This document shows positions 12,430 through 24,705 of a DNA stretch of 64,000 bases, one piece after another. Under the pieces are notes generated by a model that did no database searches, was not told the origin of the DNA, and saw only the letters and a list, made by a program, of their open reading frames with translations. The DNA is from Selaginella moellendorffii (lineage: Eukaryota; Streptophyta; Lycopodiopsida; Selaginellales; Selaginellaceae). A program made the position numbers and the translations under genes. The stretch covers positions 1,693,991 to 1,757,990 of the forward strand of contig NW_003314292.1 in the NCBI RefSeq assembly GCF_000143415.4, given 5' to 3'. The number at the start of each line of letters is the position of its first letter. The stretch's first letter is position 1.

Positions 12430-15104
12430 AATATTTGAAATTGCCAGTTTGGTGTTAAGACCCCTAGACTATTCCTTCTAATGTGAGTTCTTAGGGTAAT
12501 TTAAGCTTTTACCCTAAATCCATTCTTTAATATATCCTTTAGTTTATTTATGACCCTTAGCATCTAACAATTCTTCCCCTCTAATAAAACCTTTATCCCA
12601 AGGTAGTGATCACCCTTTTGATCCATTATCCACAACTGTATATATCAAGGAGTCATTATTTTTCATTTCGAGATAGTATATCTTTCAATTGGCTTATATA
12701 AAATATTGAATGAATTTTCACTCTAACTTGGCCTTTAGACGATCATGATAGTGGAATATAACTTAATTAATCAACACAATACACATAGCCATTATAATAA
12801 AGAATCCCATCCATTAATGAGAAAGACGTTTCCATCTAACTTATGAAAAAACCACCTTAACATTCTAAATTCAAGCATGCTTAACTAAATGTCCACACTT
12901 GCTGACCACTTTACTCAAATGATGATAAAACCATGTTTGTAACTCTGTCACATGACAAATATAAAATAAAGCATTTGCCACCACATTTAATTTCCCTAAA
13001 CAATGTTTAATAAGAAACTCCTTAAACTTTATGAGTTTTACTATTTGCTTAGTGTTCTACTCTTTTTATATGGTTTATTTTTTTGGCAAAATTTACGTGA
13101 CAACAGTTTTGTGAGGTTTATATAGCAACAATTTTGTGGGATTTTAGGGGGAAACAATTATATGTACAACACTTATAAATATGTTGATATAAAATACATT
13201 TTTACATATATCATAAATAAATACATAAAAGGTTTATGATCATCAACACCATAAAGATAATGCTTCCATATCTGCAAACTCTTGCCTATATATGGAATAT
13301 TATTGCTTTGTAGAATTCAAAATTTAATTCACACTTAGCTGAATAAATCCAAATTCAAGTAACTCCTTGACTTATTGTTAAATTTTTTGCTCTTCCTTAT
13401 AGCTCAATTGAAATAGACGTCAATAGATTGGCCTCGTCCCTAACTCCAACATAATTTTATATTTTACACCTCATAATAAAAGTAATCTATGAGAAAATTC
13501 AGATGGAAAAACATCAAAAAACTCTTTAAATACATTCTGTGCTACTGCCTCTCTCATACACATGCCTTAGTCCTTGAAGCCAGGAATAAATAACAAATAA
13601 TTCAAATGTAAATAATCCATTATGACAAGTATATTTTAAAGATGTAATGAAGAGCATAACATTTGAAGGCTAAACCCTTTTTCAAACCGCACATCCTTAA
13701 TGCCATTATACTTTAGTAAAATGTGCTTAATGTTCCACTTTATTTCTGAATCCATCTTTGCTAACCATAACATCCCAAAAATAAAATCTATATAATGAAT
13801 TTCTGCAAGATAAAAAGTTTTCATAAGTGTAATCTTGCCAACCAACATTTTTAACCTCTCCATATAAACATTGAAATGTTATGAAGGGGTAATTACACCT
13901 TCCACTATATATTGAAAAACTTCTTATATAACTAAGTTATGTTCTTCAATAAACTTTACTGAAACAAAGTTGTCATCACTCCCATTAACTAATAAAATTT
14001 ACATTAGATAACCACAGAACACACCTTTTAGCATCAAAATTAATACACAATTATCCTTAATTTACATCTTATTCCACACATAGCTAAGTTAACAAATAAT
14101 GATTAAAAACATCTTCTTCCAATCAAAATAGTTTACTTAATCATCTTTATAGTGTAAATTTTGCAACTTCTTAGTATCTATTAAAAGATTGACCATTTTT
14201 CTTGTTCTACTATTTATTCTTCAATTGTTGACAATTAATCTTCTAGTGTCTAAACATGTTGCAATGATGATAATTTTGCTTATAATTTTCACAAAGAATT
14301 TTATTTTTTCAATTGAAAAACTCTTTCAATTTTTGCAAATTTGTCCTTGTTACTTTTAAGTCAACAAGTTGCATCAAATAATTCCTCAAACTTTTTTAGG
14401 TTAGAAATGACATAAATGTTGCTTCATGCTCTTCCATTAATAGAGTAAGACTTGTTCTAATTTGAATTATTCATTGGAACACAACTAATTAAGTTAGTAA
14501 GCTTCTTAATATAGTCCTTGAGTGTTATTTTCCTTTGTTAAAATGTTAAAGTTCTATGCAAACATTTTCCATATTATAGTGAGGGGTAAGATATAAATAA
14601 GAAGTAGCCTTAAACTCATTGTAGTAGATATTGATAGTTTGTTATCTACAATACAAAACTCTTTAAGCCAATTCCACCATCAAAGACATATATTAAATAA
14701 AATCATTGAAATAATAATTAAAGCTTTTGCATATGGAGTTTCTTTGGCAATTAAGAACTTTTTCACATTGGCTAACCAAGCCACAAATTCACACCACTAG
14801 CATCAGAAAAAGTTGGAATCTTAATTCAATCTACTAAAGAAGGCCATCACAACAAACTCCTTTAATACCAATGTTAAGACCTAGTTCTAAATAATAAAAA
14901 TTAAGAGGCTTAGCCTTGTTTTGAAGTTCCTTACCACTTGTCATAAATATGATTATGCGTATTGAAATTATTTGTTAGCAAGTCTTTTACTGCCACGAAT
15001 GTAAAATGTCACTATTGTTGGTTCCCTTAGTTAATTCATTTTGTTTAAATAAGTATCTACACTTGGTTGGATCTATAATTGAGCATACTTAGCTTAGTTT
15101 ATTT
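12430..15104 (-). mobile_element. Internally deleted, highly diverged Ty3/gypsy copy of the 48-kb element family
   Basis: The 3' LTR edge is at 12569: LTR ending ..TCTAACA, then the TTCTTCCCC polypurine tract on the opposite strand and GTGATCACCC, matching 52630-52692. The 5' LTR/PBS edge is near 14872 (AATACCAATGTTAAGACC, corresponding to TGGTATCAG next to the LTR of the intact element). Between them lie a zinc-knuckle relic (about 14290-14200), a protease/post-protease segment at 13863-13636 that aligns with 49590-49800, and the pre-RT linker at about 13550-13380. The internal part is 2.3 kb against 4.4 kb in the intact element, so most of RT to integrase is gone. The surviving DNA is strongly AT-shifted. 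Confidence 0.72.
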
Positions 15105-15623
15105 CTCTTTTGCCTTATCTTGTATTGGTTTGATAAAAACCTTTGCATACTGTGCATCAATATTATTATATGATATCTTATTATGTCTACTAAACAACAT
15201 TTAACCCATATTAAACACATAGTCAAAGTTGGCCCTTAACATAAAAAGCATTGCAAGACCTTGTAAATAATATATGAATGAATAAATGACTGAAACAGTC
15301 ACGCCAAGAAGAAAAATCTTCAATGAGGTAAAGGCTTTGTGATTTTATACTCAACAAAGTCTTTGATCTCAAAGACTCCTGAAGATATCCATTCTGAGCA
15401 TAGCCTCCTAACATGGTGCTCCAAGAAATTTAAATCTCTCTCACTAAACATGTTCTTAGCCACCAATTTAGTTGAATAGAAATTAATGGCTCTACAGCAA
15501 TGCCATAACTATAAACCAAGTGTGACTTGAGTCTTACCCTCCATGCTGCACTTCCTTGGATTCTCATCTCATCAAACAGAGTTTTCAAGAAAAAAAAAGA
15601 AAAAAAAAGAAAAAAAAAATAGC
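15105..15623. other. Intergenic sequence next to CHAT pseudogene B
   Basis: No gene is supported. Poly-A-rich runs (about 15592-15619) directly abut the broken end of copy B, where its second intron and CHAT exon would be expected. The short frames present match nothing I recognise. Confidence 0.45.
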
Positions 15624-17669
15624 TCACCTCACCTGGAACAAAGACAAGTTTCTTTGTAGCTGTGACTCAAAAAGCTCAACGATGATCTTGTAGTAATCCC
15701 CGAGATCACTGTCTGTGTCGTTAGCATCCAGTAGTTTCAGCAAATCCGTTGGCGAGCAAACTTGAAAGCCGTGTTGGTGTTTGTATTTGATGAGCTCCCC
15801 GTTGTATAGAAGATAGATAACCACCTCATCAAAAGTTGATATCGAAATCATAGATACAATCAAGATGGCTGTTTCTTTTCCCATGAGCTTGGAGATTTCT
15901 TCAATTTATGACTCGTCGTCCATGTCAAACTCCATCGAGTTCTCACGATCCCCTTCTTTGCAGACTAGAAATAGCGTGTCTCTTGCATGGCTCCTATCAG
16001 ACCTGATCACTGCTCACTTGATCTCGTTGGCTTCCAGTAGGATCATCTGCAGTCCCTTGAAGTAGGCCTTGAGTGACTCTATATTATAGATCCTCCCTGT
16101 GCTCAAACAGCCCAAGTTTCCATCCATTGACAGCCAATACCTAGATTGCTACATTGGAAGAGGAGGAGTAGTGGACGGCCAGTCTTTTGAAGCACAGCAT
16201 GGATTCCTGGAGAGCTCCCTGGAACAAGCAAAAACAGGAATGCTACGTTACTTTGCTGCGAGTGAACTTGGCAATGCGGACAGTGACAAGAAAAAAAGCC
16301 GAGAATATTTGGAGAGGGCGAAACGCTATGCTCCTCAAGTCAGTAACGAGGAGCTCATCACCGACGTCATCTCCTGGCAGTTCGACGCTCTCATATCGCA
16401 GGATTTGTTCCAAGAGGCAAATGAGATCCTCCAGGAACTTCGAAAGGTTACAAGCAGCTTCTCCAACTTGGTGGTGTTTGGACAAGGTGTTGTAGCACTC
16501 CTAGAAGGATATCTCAAACCTAAACCGGTTCGTGATCTCTCTCTGTTTCTGAGGAAGCTCTTAGATTTATTATCTAAGCTCTATTGTTTTCACCGTCTCT
16601 GGAGTACTTCTCGACTGATCCACTCGTCCTCGGCCATCAGATTGCTTAGAAGATTGGTGACTTGGACAACATTCATTGGGCCCAAGTGTTTATAGACGAT
16701 TGAGATCTTTGTCGTACGTAACTTCGATGCCTTCTTCGATATGGGACCTTGCATCTTCCGCGTCGACCCGGCCTTCTTGGAGCATTGTTATCTCGCACCT
16801 GGCTTCCCTGTACAAGTCGTAGGCAGCAAAGCAGACGTTCAATGGTGTAGCAGTGGAGATGAAGAACAACATGAGTATGAAGAACTTGGTGAACCTGTCA
16901 TATCGGATATGGTTGAGGAACAACGTAAAGCAGCAGGACGATGCCAATTCTTCCGCAAGCTTGTCACTGAGATTCACCATGAATTTTGCCAGTGTTCTTC
17001 TAGCCTCGGGATACACGGAGACCACCTCTTTCGAATCATCACCTTACTTCTGCTTGATCTTCGCTTTCATCATGCTAACCAGAGCTGCCTGATCGAGAGC
17101 GATCTTTGCTTCCTGAAGCTCACCGAGCTGTGACAGAGTCTTCAGCATCCAATACGAAGCTATGGCCTTGTACTCTACATCAAGAGCTTCTGCTGTGGGC
17201 TTGGCAACTTGGAAGCATTTTAGAGCGCCTTCTCCATCATCCCGCTGAATGATCGATCCAAGGTTCGTGGCAACCTCAGCAAATCTGATCTTGCGGAATC
17301 GAGGCAAGAGGTGAACAGTGCTTTTTCCTGATGGCGTGTTGCCACCTGAAACGCTGCGAGTGCCTGTGGATCCTCTTCTTGTTGCTGTTGGCTGTTTGCA
17401 AAGCACTCCAGCAGAAACACTGAGAGGCTATCCGGCTCCAAATCTTCGCTTGAGAAGTGATTGATGACGCCTTGGAGAAGCTTGGTACTCCACAGAAATC
17501 CATCGGCATCGCCCTGCTTCAAACAGATGAAATGGCAGTCAGCAAAGCTCTTGACAGTAGGCTTGAGATCTTGCTTGCTCTTGGACAACTCGTCGAGCAA
17601 AAGAACAGCTCGTTTCAGGCAAGATGAACAAGAACTCTCCTCCGTTTCTCCCAAGCTTGGCTTATTCAA
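15624..17669 (-). pseudogene. TPR-like/CHAT pseudogene, copy B, rearranged by two small inversions and lacking the CHAT exon
   Basis: From right to left: 17669-16701 resembles the N-terminal part of copy A exon 1, with small deletions and frameshifts (for example near 17280 and 17030) and loss of the start ATG. About 16614-16700 is inverted (plus-strand frame matching DPLVLGHQIA..WAQVFI of A). 16613-16583 is again minus. About 16141-16580 is inverted and carries a long plus-strand stretch of exon 1 plus the remains of intron 1. 16140-15624 is a minus-strand exon 2 with an internal stop (at the position of EIKQA in A). The exon that should carry the catalytic His and Cys is absent. Expression as a protease is ruled out by the sequence. 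Confidence 0.85.
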
Positions 17670-17855
17670 TTGTATAAACTGTTAAATGAAAAATCCTTCC
17701 ACAATGTTCACTACGTGAAAGAAAACGATGTGAATTAAAAAAAGATGTTGGAAGCTTATCTACAATGGCCATTTTCTGTCCACTTGCTGAAGAAAAGAAG
17801 TTCGAGAACGGCAGAGAAACTTCACCAAAATAACGCTTGGAGCGTGCGACTTCAT

Positions 17856-20800
17856 TCACACTGTTGATACTAGAGTTGTGAAGGGACTCCCCGAGACGAA
17901 GAAAGCTGCCCAATGCCTCACGTCGTAAAGCTTTTGGCAGCCATCGTCAGCCTCGATCATCTCCACAGCAGCCTTTTGGAGAGCACTCCCAATGTCCATC
18001 CCTTCTTCCACCAGATTACCATACATCTTCTCCATGAGCACCTGAGTGGACTCGTCCTTCACGTTCCAAAGTGATATCACCACGGACGGAACTCCGGAGA
18101 TGTGGAACGATCTCGGCAGCGCCAGGATTCCCTCGGCAAACACTCTCCCGATTCCTGAGTTGCAGGCGCTGAGAACCGCAGCTGATGCTCGAAACGGACC
18201 CTGTCCTGCAAGCTCTACGACTTCATCCCCTGTGAGCCTGTCCGAAACCGACGCTGTTGTGAGAGCTCTCACGAGGCACTCCTCAAACTCGGAAGATCGA
18301 GCTGACTTTGCAAGGTCGTCTCGATGCTCTTCCGGCACTGCCAAAACGAGAGCTCCATCTGGAAAGTCCGCGGTAACTGTACCGTGGCTTGCGATGTGAA
18401 TCCAATCACTTTCAGGAAGCTGCTGCAGCACAAGATCTTTCGTTGCATCAGCTTCGCACAGCAAGTTGACGACGCTCCCTGTGTTGGCTCTCTTCAGAAA
18501 CGACTCCACCATCTCTGCTTCTTTCGTTGCATAATACAGATCTTTGCTGGGATTGCCAACCACCAGAGATGACGAAGTTTGTGATTTCTGCTTCTGCTGC
18601 CGTAGGACCCGTCTTCTCTTGTCACAATGGTTCAAGAGCCTCAACGAGGAAACTGTGGCTACAGCATATCTCTGGATCAAGTAGTTGTCGTCTTCATCGA
18701 TCATGGCGCCGAAAGGAACAAGGGAAACATCCTGCATTGATCATATGAATTTGAGATCCATACAAGTGAAAAGAAGAAAGTTTACCTCGGTTGGAACAAA
18801 TATGAGCCTCTTGGGCTGAATGCTTTCCAGTCGAGACTCGAGAGGCTTGACGATAATGTCGTAGTAGTCCCTGAGAGCGCTGTCTGCGTCGTTGTCCTTC
18901 ATGAGCTCCAGCAAATCTGATGGCGAGCAGACTTGGAAACCATACCGTTTTCTGAAATCGACGAGCTCTCCATCATGCAACAGATACGTAGCCACCGAGC
19001 TAAACGCTGCTGTTGAAAGGTGTGATATGACTACAATGGCTGTGTCCTTTCCCATGAGTTTGGAGATTTCTTCAACTTCTAACCAGGCTCTGTCGTCGTC
19101 CATGTCAAACTCTGTCGAGTTTTCGCGATCTCCTTCCCGGGTGACCAGAAACAACATGTCTCTTGCATGGCTCCTCTCAGACCAAATCATTGCTCGCTTG
19201 AATTCGTTTGCTTCGAAAAGGACCATCTGCACTCCTTTGAAGTAGACTTTGATCGATTCTATATTACTGATCCTTCCCGTGCTGACATACCCGAAGTTTT
19301 CATCCACTCGCAGCCAATGCCTACGAATGCAACATTTAGAAAGAGAGGAAAGACACAAAATATGAACAATACCAACCTGAGTGCTTGCTCCAACTTTTGG
19401 ACAGCATCTCTGGTGAAGCCCATCTTCCACAGCAGAAAACCATGGGAGCAAAGAACCGGAGGAACAGCAGTACCTCGCAGAAACGTGGCCTCTGCAAGCT
19501 GAGTTGCTTGTGTCATGAATTCGTTTACGAGTGAAGTAGGCGACGCGATTTGATCGTCCTCTTGAGACAAGTATGCATGTGCCAGGTGAGCCATCTTCAT
19601 CCAAACTCTAGCTTCAAAAACCTCCAGTCTACCATGTAGTTCGATCTCCCTATGATCACGTTTCAGAGCTTGGAGCAAGTGCGCGATCTGTGATTCCTGT
19701 TGTTCGAGATCTCCTTCCTCTTCAAGCTTATCCAGCTCTTTTAACGACTCTAGAATCTCGTCGAACTCCAACTGTGCCTCATCGTAGAGCTCAATTCCCA
19801 AATGAGGAATTCCTGTAGGAAAGAATGGTAAGAAAGCAGAAGAAGAAAAGAAAAAAATAAAACACGCATACCTTTCGACGAGTTTTTCACAAAATTTTCA
19901 ATCGCGGTGGAAGCGCTGCTAAAGCTGCGTTGCAAACATGCCCTGCCAAAGTAAGACACTGTGCGTTTGTTCTCGCCGCACATATACGTGACCAGTGCCG
20001 CCGGGTATGGAGTTTGTAGAGGTTCCAAAAGTTGGACAGCTCGTTGGAAATGTAGGAAGCTGCCGGAATGATCTCCCCAAGCAACCTTGAGATGCCCTTC
20101 CATGAGCGCCACAACACCTTCACCAAAGACCACGCTGGAGAAATGGCTGCTGTTGATCATCTTCTCAAGCTCCTGGCGAAGCTCACTTGCATTTTGGAAC
20201 ATCTGGCGCTCTATGAGAAGAACGAACAGCTCGAGCATGACGTCGATTATGAGCTCTTCGTTGCCGGTTTGGAGAGCGCAGTGTTTTGCGCTGTCCAGGT
20301 ACTCCTGCCTTGATTTCTTGTCACTGCATGCATGGCCTAGCGTATACGCAGCAAAGTAACGCAGCATTCCTGTCTTTGCCTGTTCCAGGGACTTCTCCAG
20401 AAGTTCATACTGTGTTCTGGAAAATCTGCCATCGATTGTTCCCTTTCTTCCAACGTAGTAATATGCCCAAGCCTTGTTGTCTTCGTTCTCGTATTTCTCG
20501 AAACATGCTGCCAGTCGAGAAACCATAGCTTGTGTGTCTCCTGTGATCTCGCGGCTGATATAGTTGTCCAGAAACACTCCGGCCCAGTAAATGCTGTCTA
20601 AGTCATCCATCTTCAACGCGATTTCATGGCCAAGTACGAGAGAGTCGAGACCAGTGTCATATCCTTCTTCGATATGGGCCCTTGCATCTTTGGCGTCGTT
20701 CCAGTTTTCTTGGAGCTTTAGTATCTCCAGTCTCGCTTCTCTGTAGAAATCATATGCAGCGAAGCATACATTCAATGGTGTAGCGAGTACCTCTGGATCT

Positions 20801-21615
20801 GGCCGAGATGGCAGCATCAACATGGAGAACTTGGTAAAGTTGTCATAGCGAATAAACTCGAGGAGGAACAAGGTAGAGCAGCAGGACGACTCCAACCTTT
20901 CCGCAAGCTTATCGTTGAGATTCACCATGAAGTTTGCCAGTGTTCTTCTAGCCTCAGCATACACGGAGACCACCTCTTTCCCAGCTTGGCCTTCCTTCTG
21001 CTTGATCTTCGCTTTTACCATGGTAACCAGAGCTGACGAGATTACCGATCCAGTGAACACCTGATCTAGAGCAATATTTGCTTCTTGAAGCTGTGCCAGA
21101 GTCTTCATCATCCAGTACGAAGCTATGGCCCTGTACTCTACATCCAGACCTTCTGCTATGGACTTGGCAACTTGGAAGCATTTTAGAGCGCCTTCTCCAC
21201 CATCCTGCTGAATGATCAATCCAAGGCCCATGGCAGCATGATACCTCAGAAAATCTGATCTTGCGGAATCGAGGCAGGAGTCGAACAGAGCTTTGTCCCG
21301 ATGGAGTGCTGCCACATGAAACGCTGACAGTGCCTGTGGATCTTCTTCTTCCTGCTGCTGGTCGTTTGCAAAGCACTCCAGCAGAAATACCGAGAGGCTC
21401 TCGGGCTCCAAATCCTTTTCTGAAAAGTGACCGATGACGCCTTGGAGGAGCTTGGTGCTCCACAGAAATCCATCGGCATCTCCCTGTTTCAGACAGATGA
21501 AATGGCAGTCAACAAAGCTCTTGACAGCAGCCTTGAGATCTTGCTTGCTCTCAAACAACTCTTTCAGCACAAGAACAGCTCGTTTCAAGCAAGACGAACA
21601 AGAAGTCCCCTCCAT
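17856..21615 (-). CDS. TPR-like/CHAT domain cysteine protease, copy C (four exons, 1196 aa)
   Basis: Exons are 21615-19872, 19812-19377, 19320-18786 and 18731-17856. The introns are 59, 56 and 54 bp, all GT-AG, and the total of 3591 nt closes in frame. The N-terminal two thirds are helical and TPR-like. The last exon encodes the CHAT domain with His1021 (HIASHG) and Cys1095 (LSACNSG), both intact. The first intron (19813-19871) is absent from copy A at the equivalent place. The CHAT exon is almost identical to that of A at DNA level, including silent sites, while the preceding exon is clearly more diverged; this points to gene conversion. Copy B lies 186 bp beyond its stop in the same orientation, so B and C are tandem copies. 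Family knowledge predicts a caspase/separase-like protease. The partners and trigger are unknown. Confidence 0.88.
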
Positions 21616-22257
21616 TTCTTGCTCGAATCTTGCAGCTGTATCTATTTGACCCGCAAGTAGCTCTTTAAACTATTCATCACATGCATCGTGCTCAATGCAA
21701 GCTTACCCTTTGACTCGGGCGAGAAAGGCTGGAAAAACGCTTCTACAAAGAAAAACAAACGTTGATTGTGAAATGGAAAGATGAAGGAATGAAACCACTT
21801 GCCTGGAAGCTTTAGCACAGAACAATGGAAAGGAAGAATTTCCACAGGCTATCGGCCGAGAAAAATGATCCATCAGAATGTCAATGCCTGAACAAAATAC
21901 GATCTACAAGAACAAATTGAAGATCAGTACCAGCGAAACTTAACATGATCACATCCAAGATCGCATTAAAGCTGAAAAAGCTTTCACAATGCTTCTGAAC
22001 GAAAAAAAAGAGTTGATCGTGAAATGAGAAGATGGCCAAAGGGCAGAACGATTTTGAAAGGAAGAATTTCCACAGGCTACCGGGGAGAACGATCCATCAG
22101 AATGCCTGAAAAAAATAATAAGATTCTTGATCTGCATTTCAACAAAATCCTCCAAAATGCTGCTTACATCCAAGATCGCGAGTTGAAGAGCGCCATTTCG
22201 GCCCATGGATGGAGGAAACGAAAATAAAAAGAAGAACCATTTTCATCTTTGTGTTAA
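21616..22257. other. Upstream region of CHAT copy C with an imperfect direct repeat
   Basis: No gene. A block of about 50 bp containing GGAAGAATTTCCACAGGCTA and the following GATCCATCAGAATG occurs at about 21826-21880 and again at 22055-22104, preceded in both by related TTGAT.GTGAAATG sequence. This is a local duplication of roughly 230 bp period. It presumably includes the promoter of copy C. Confidence 0.5.
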
Positions 22258-22330
22258 GGGGATGTAGCTCAGATGGTAGAGCGCTCGCTTAGCATGCGAG
22301 AGGCACCGGGATCGATACCCGGCATCTCCA
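22258..22330 (+). tRNA. trnA-AGC: tRNA-Ala (anticodon AGC)
   Basis: 73-nt cloverleaf. The acceptor stem is GGGGATG/CATCTCC with a G-T pair and discriminator A. The D arm is GCTC-AGATGGTA-GAGC. The anticodon stem is CTCGC/GCGAG with loop TTAGCAT (anticodon AGC at 22291-22293). The T arm is CCGGG-ATCGATA-CCCGG. The internal A and B boxes are intact, there is no intron, and a TTTT run about 20 bp downstream can serve as the Pol III terminator. CCA is not encoded, as expected for a nuclear gene. Confidence 0.97.
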
Positions 22331-22414
22331 AATTCTCTTGGAGAGCACCGTTTTGACGACTTGCGTTGACTATACTTGACCAGGTCCACTAGAGGAGTGG
22401 AAGAGCCCTAACTT

Positions 22415-24577
22415 ATGATCAAGAGCTTGTCGCGCTTGAATTTGGGATTGGGCGGGCAATGCCGGCGCTCCAGCTGTGAATCCAGGCACGGCGCCCCAGC
22501 GGACAAGGTGAGAGTCACAATCTTGGCGCGATTGAGAGCCGCTAGCAGCGCCCGGGATCTAGACAGGGGAAGACTCGCGCACGCCGACGCCATCGCCAGC
22601 GGCATCGATTCCAATGCCTTCGTCGCTAGCAGCCTCGTCAACATGTACGCCAAATGCGGATGCCTGCCGGAAGCCCGGAAGATTTTCGAGAGGATGGACA
22701 AGCGCGATGTGGTGTCTTGGAACACATTGCTCATGGGGTATGCGGAGAATGGCCGTGGCGACTTGGCGCTGGAGATTTTCTCGCAGATGGACGCGCAGGG
22801 CATCGAATTGAACAGGCTGAGCTTCCTTGGCGCTTTCAAGGCTTGCATTGCTGTGGCCGGGAAAGAAGTGGGGATTCTCGTGGATGGAAAGGTCGTGAAG
22901 GTCGAATCGCTGGGCATCGGCATGCGTATACACGCGAAAATCTTGAGAAGCTTGAGAAGAAGAGGACGCCATCAGCAGGAAGACGAAGATATCAAGCTTC
23001 CAAACACAGTGATCGACATGTACTCCAAGTGTGGGAGCTTGAGAGATGCTTTCATGGTTTTCGAGAGGATGCCATGGCACAGCGTCATCTCTTGGACAGT
23101 GCTGATGCTCGGCTTTGTGGAGAATGGGGAGGAAGAGCTGGCGTTGGAGCTCTTTGACAAGATGACAGAGATGGAACTTTTAGAGCCGGACGATCGAACT
23201 TTCGTTGCTGCTATCAAGGCCTGTGCTGCTCAAGCCGAGAAAGAAGCTGGAGTGGAGATCAGTGCCAAGCGAATCAAGCTAAAGTTTCTGGAGAAAGGGA
23301 TGGAGATCCACGCTCGAGCTCGAGCTCAAGGCCACTACGACACGGACGTGTTCGTAGGAAACGGTCTTGTGGATCTATATGCCAAGTGTGGAAGCATGCT
23401 CGACTCTCGCCGGGTCTTTGAGAAGATGGTCACGCACGATGCCATCTCCTGGACCTCGCTGATGCTCGGCTACGATGACAACGAAGAACAAAAGTTGGTG
23501 CTGGAGCTCTTCGAAGCCATGGACTGTCCACCGACGGTTCTCTCGTTCGTGGCGGCGTTCAAGGCTTGCTCGAGCCTGGCAGCGGCGGAAGCTGGAGTTT
23601 CACTGGATGAGAAGCTCGTGGTGAAGCTGGAGATCCTCGACAAAGGCATGGCTCTTCACTCCCGAGCCGAGAGAGCCGGCTTCGACCGTGAGATCCTGGT
23701 GGTGAACACGCTGGTGAACATGTACGCGAGCTGTGGAAGCATGGCCGACGCTCGCCGGGCTTTCGACAGATCCTCGCAGCGCGATCTAGTTCTCTGGACG
23801 TCACTCATGGTGGGATACGTTCAAAACAGCCAAGGATCACAGGCACTGGAGATTTTCACGCGCATGAAGCAGGAAGTTCGTGGTTTCTCCGCGGATCCTC
23901 GGACTTACTGCGCTGCTCTCAAGGCCTGCGGCTCCTCCGCGGGGATCGGACTCGCCACTGCCATCCACGCCGACCTCTGCCGCTACTGGAGCTTCATCGA
24001 GCACGATCCAGTTCTCGCAACCACCCTGCTGGATTCCTACTGCAAATGCGGCAGCGTGCTCGACTCCCAACTCGTTTTCGATCTTCTTCCAGTGGCTGAC
24101 TCGGTTGCCTGGACTGCTCTCGTCGCAGGATATGGCCGCAGGGGAGACACAGCCAGAGTTTTCGCGCTGGTGGACGCTATGATCGAGCAAGGCGTGGAGC
24201 TCAACAAGGTAACCTTTCGTTGCGTTCTCACGGCTTGCAGCCATGCAGGGCTCGTCGCTCGAGGGAAGTGCTACTTTGCGAGGATGACGAGCGAGTTTGG
24301 GATAGCTCCCGGGATCGAGCACTACGTTTGCATGATCGATCTCTTGAGCCGGGCCAACGAGCTCGAAGCCGCGGTGGAGATGGTGCACAGGATGCCATTC
24401 AAGCCCAATGCGATGGCATGGATGGTGCTCTTGGCCGGGTGCCAGAAGTGGAAGAACGTAGAGATCGGGAGAGTTGCGTATGAATCGCTGGTGGAGCTCG
24501 ACAGGAACAACGCTGCGGTGTATGAGATCATGTCAAACATCTTTCGAAGCACATCAAAAAATTCTCTGGTGGATTGA
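22415..24577 (+). CDS. PLS-class pentatricopeptide repeat protein without DYW domain (720 aa)
   Basis: Single exon. The N-terminus is rich in Arg, Ser and Leu with few acids, compatible with an organelle transit peptide. Repeats follow with the usual anchors (SSLVNMYAKCG, RDVVSWNTLLMGYAENG, CKCGSV.DSQLVFD) spread over about residues 60-690. Several longer linkers contain a charged K(L/I)K/VKLE..KGM.IH motif. The protein ends soon after an E1-like region (ELDRNNAAVYEIMSNI). In the DYW-type neighbour at 28410 another 170 or so residues follow, so this gene lacks the E2/DYW part. The family binds organellar RNA; without the deaminase it would act in RNA processing, or in editing together with a separate DYW protein. 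It may also be a recently truncated DYW gene. Its stop lies 128 bp from the stop of the convergent DREB2-like gene. Confidence 0.88.
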   Translation: MIKSLSRLNLGLGGQCRRSSCESRHGAPADKVRVTILARLRAASSARDLDRGRLAHADAIASGIDSNAFVASSLVNMYAKCGCLPEARKIFERMDKRDVVSWNTLLMGYAENGRGDLALEIFSQMDAQGIELNRLSFLGAFKACIAVAGKEVGILVDGKVVKVESLGIGMRIHAKILRSLRRRGRHQQEDEDIKLPNTVIDMYSKCGSLRDAFMVFERMPWHSVISWTVLMLGFVENGEEELALELFDKMTEMELLEPDDRTFVAAIKACAAQAEKEAGVEISAKRIKLKFLEKGMEIHARARAQGHYDTDVFVGNGLVDLYAKCGSMLDSRRVFEKMVTHDAISWTSLMLGYDDNEEQKLVLELFEAMDCPPTVLSFVAAFKACSSLAAAEAGVSLDEKLVVKLEILDKGMALHSRAERAGFDREILVVNTLVNMYASCGSMADARRAFDRSSQRDLVLWTSLMVGYVQNSQGSQALEIFTRMKQEVRGFSADPRTYCAALKACGSSAGIGLATAIHADLCRYWSFIEHDPVLATTLLDSYCKCGSVLDSQLVFDLLPVADSVAWTALVAGYGRRGDTARVFALVDAMIEQGVELNKVTFRCVLTACSHAGLVARGKCYFARMTSEFGIAPGIEHYVCMIDLLSRANELEAAVEMVHRMPFKPNAMAWMVLLAGCQKWKNVEIGRVAYESLVELDRNNAAVYEIMSNIFRSTSKNSLVD

Positions 24578-24705
24578 CGTAACCGGCTCTAGTTGACCTG
24601 TTTGACAAGAGTTGAACGGGTTTGACCGGCCCGGGCCTTGGTGAGACGTTTTATTTGCGGGGATCGAGGAAGAAGATTTTTACCGCTAGTTCTAAGGATA
24701 AGAAT

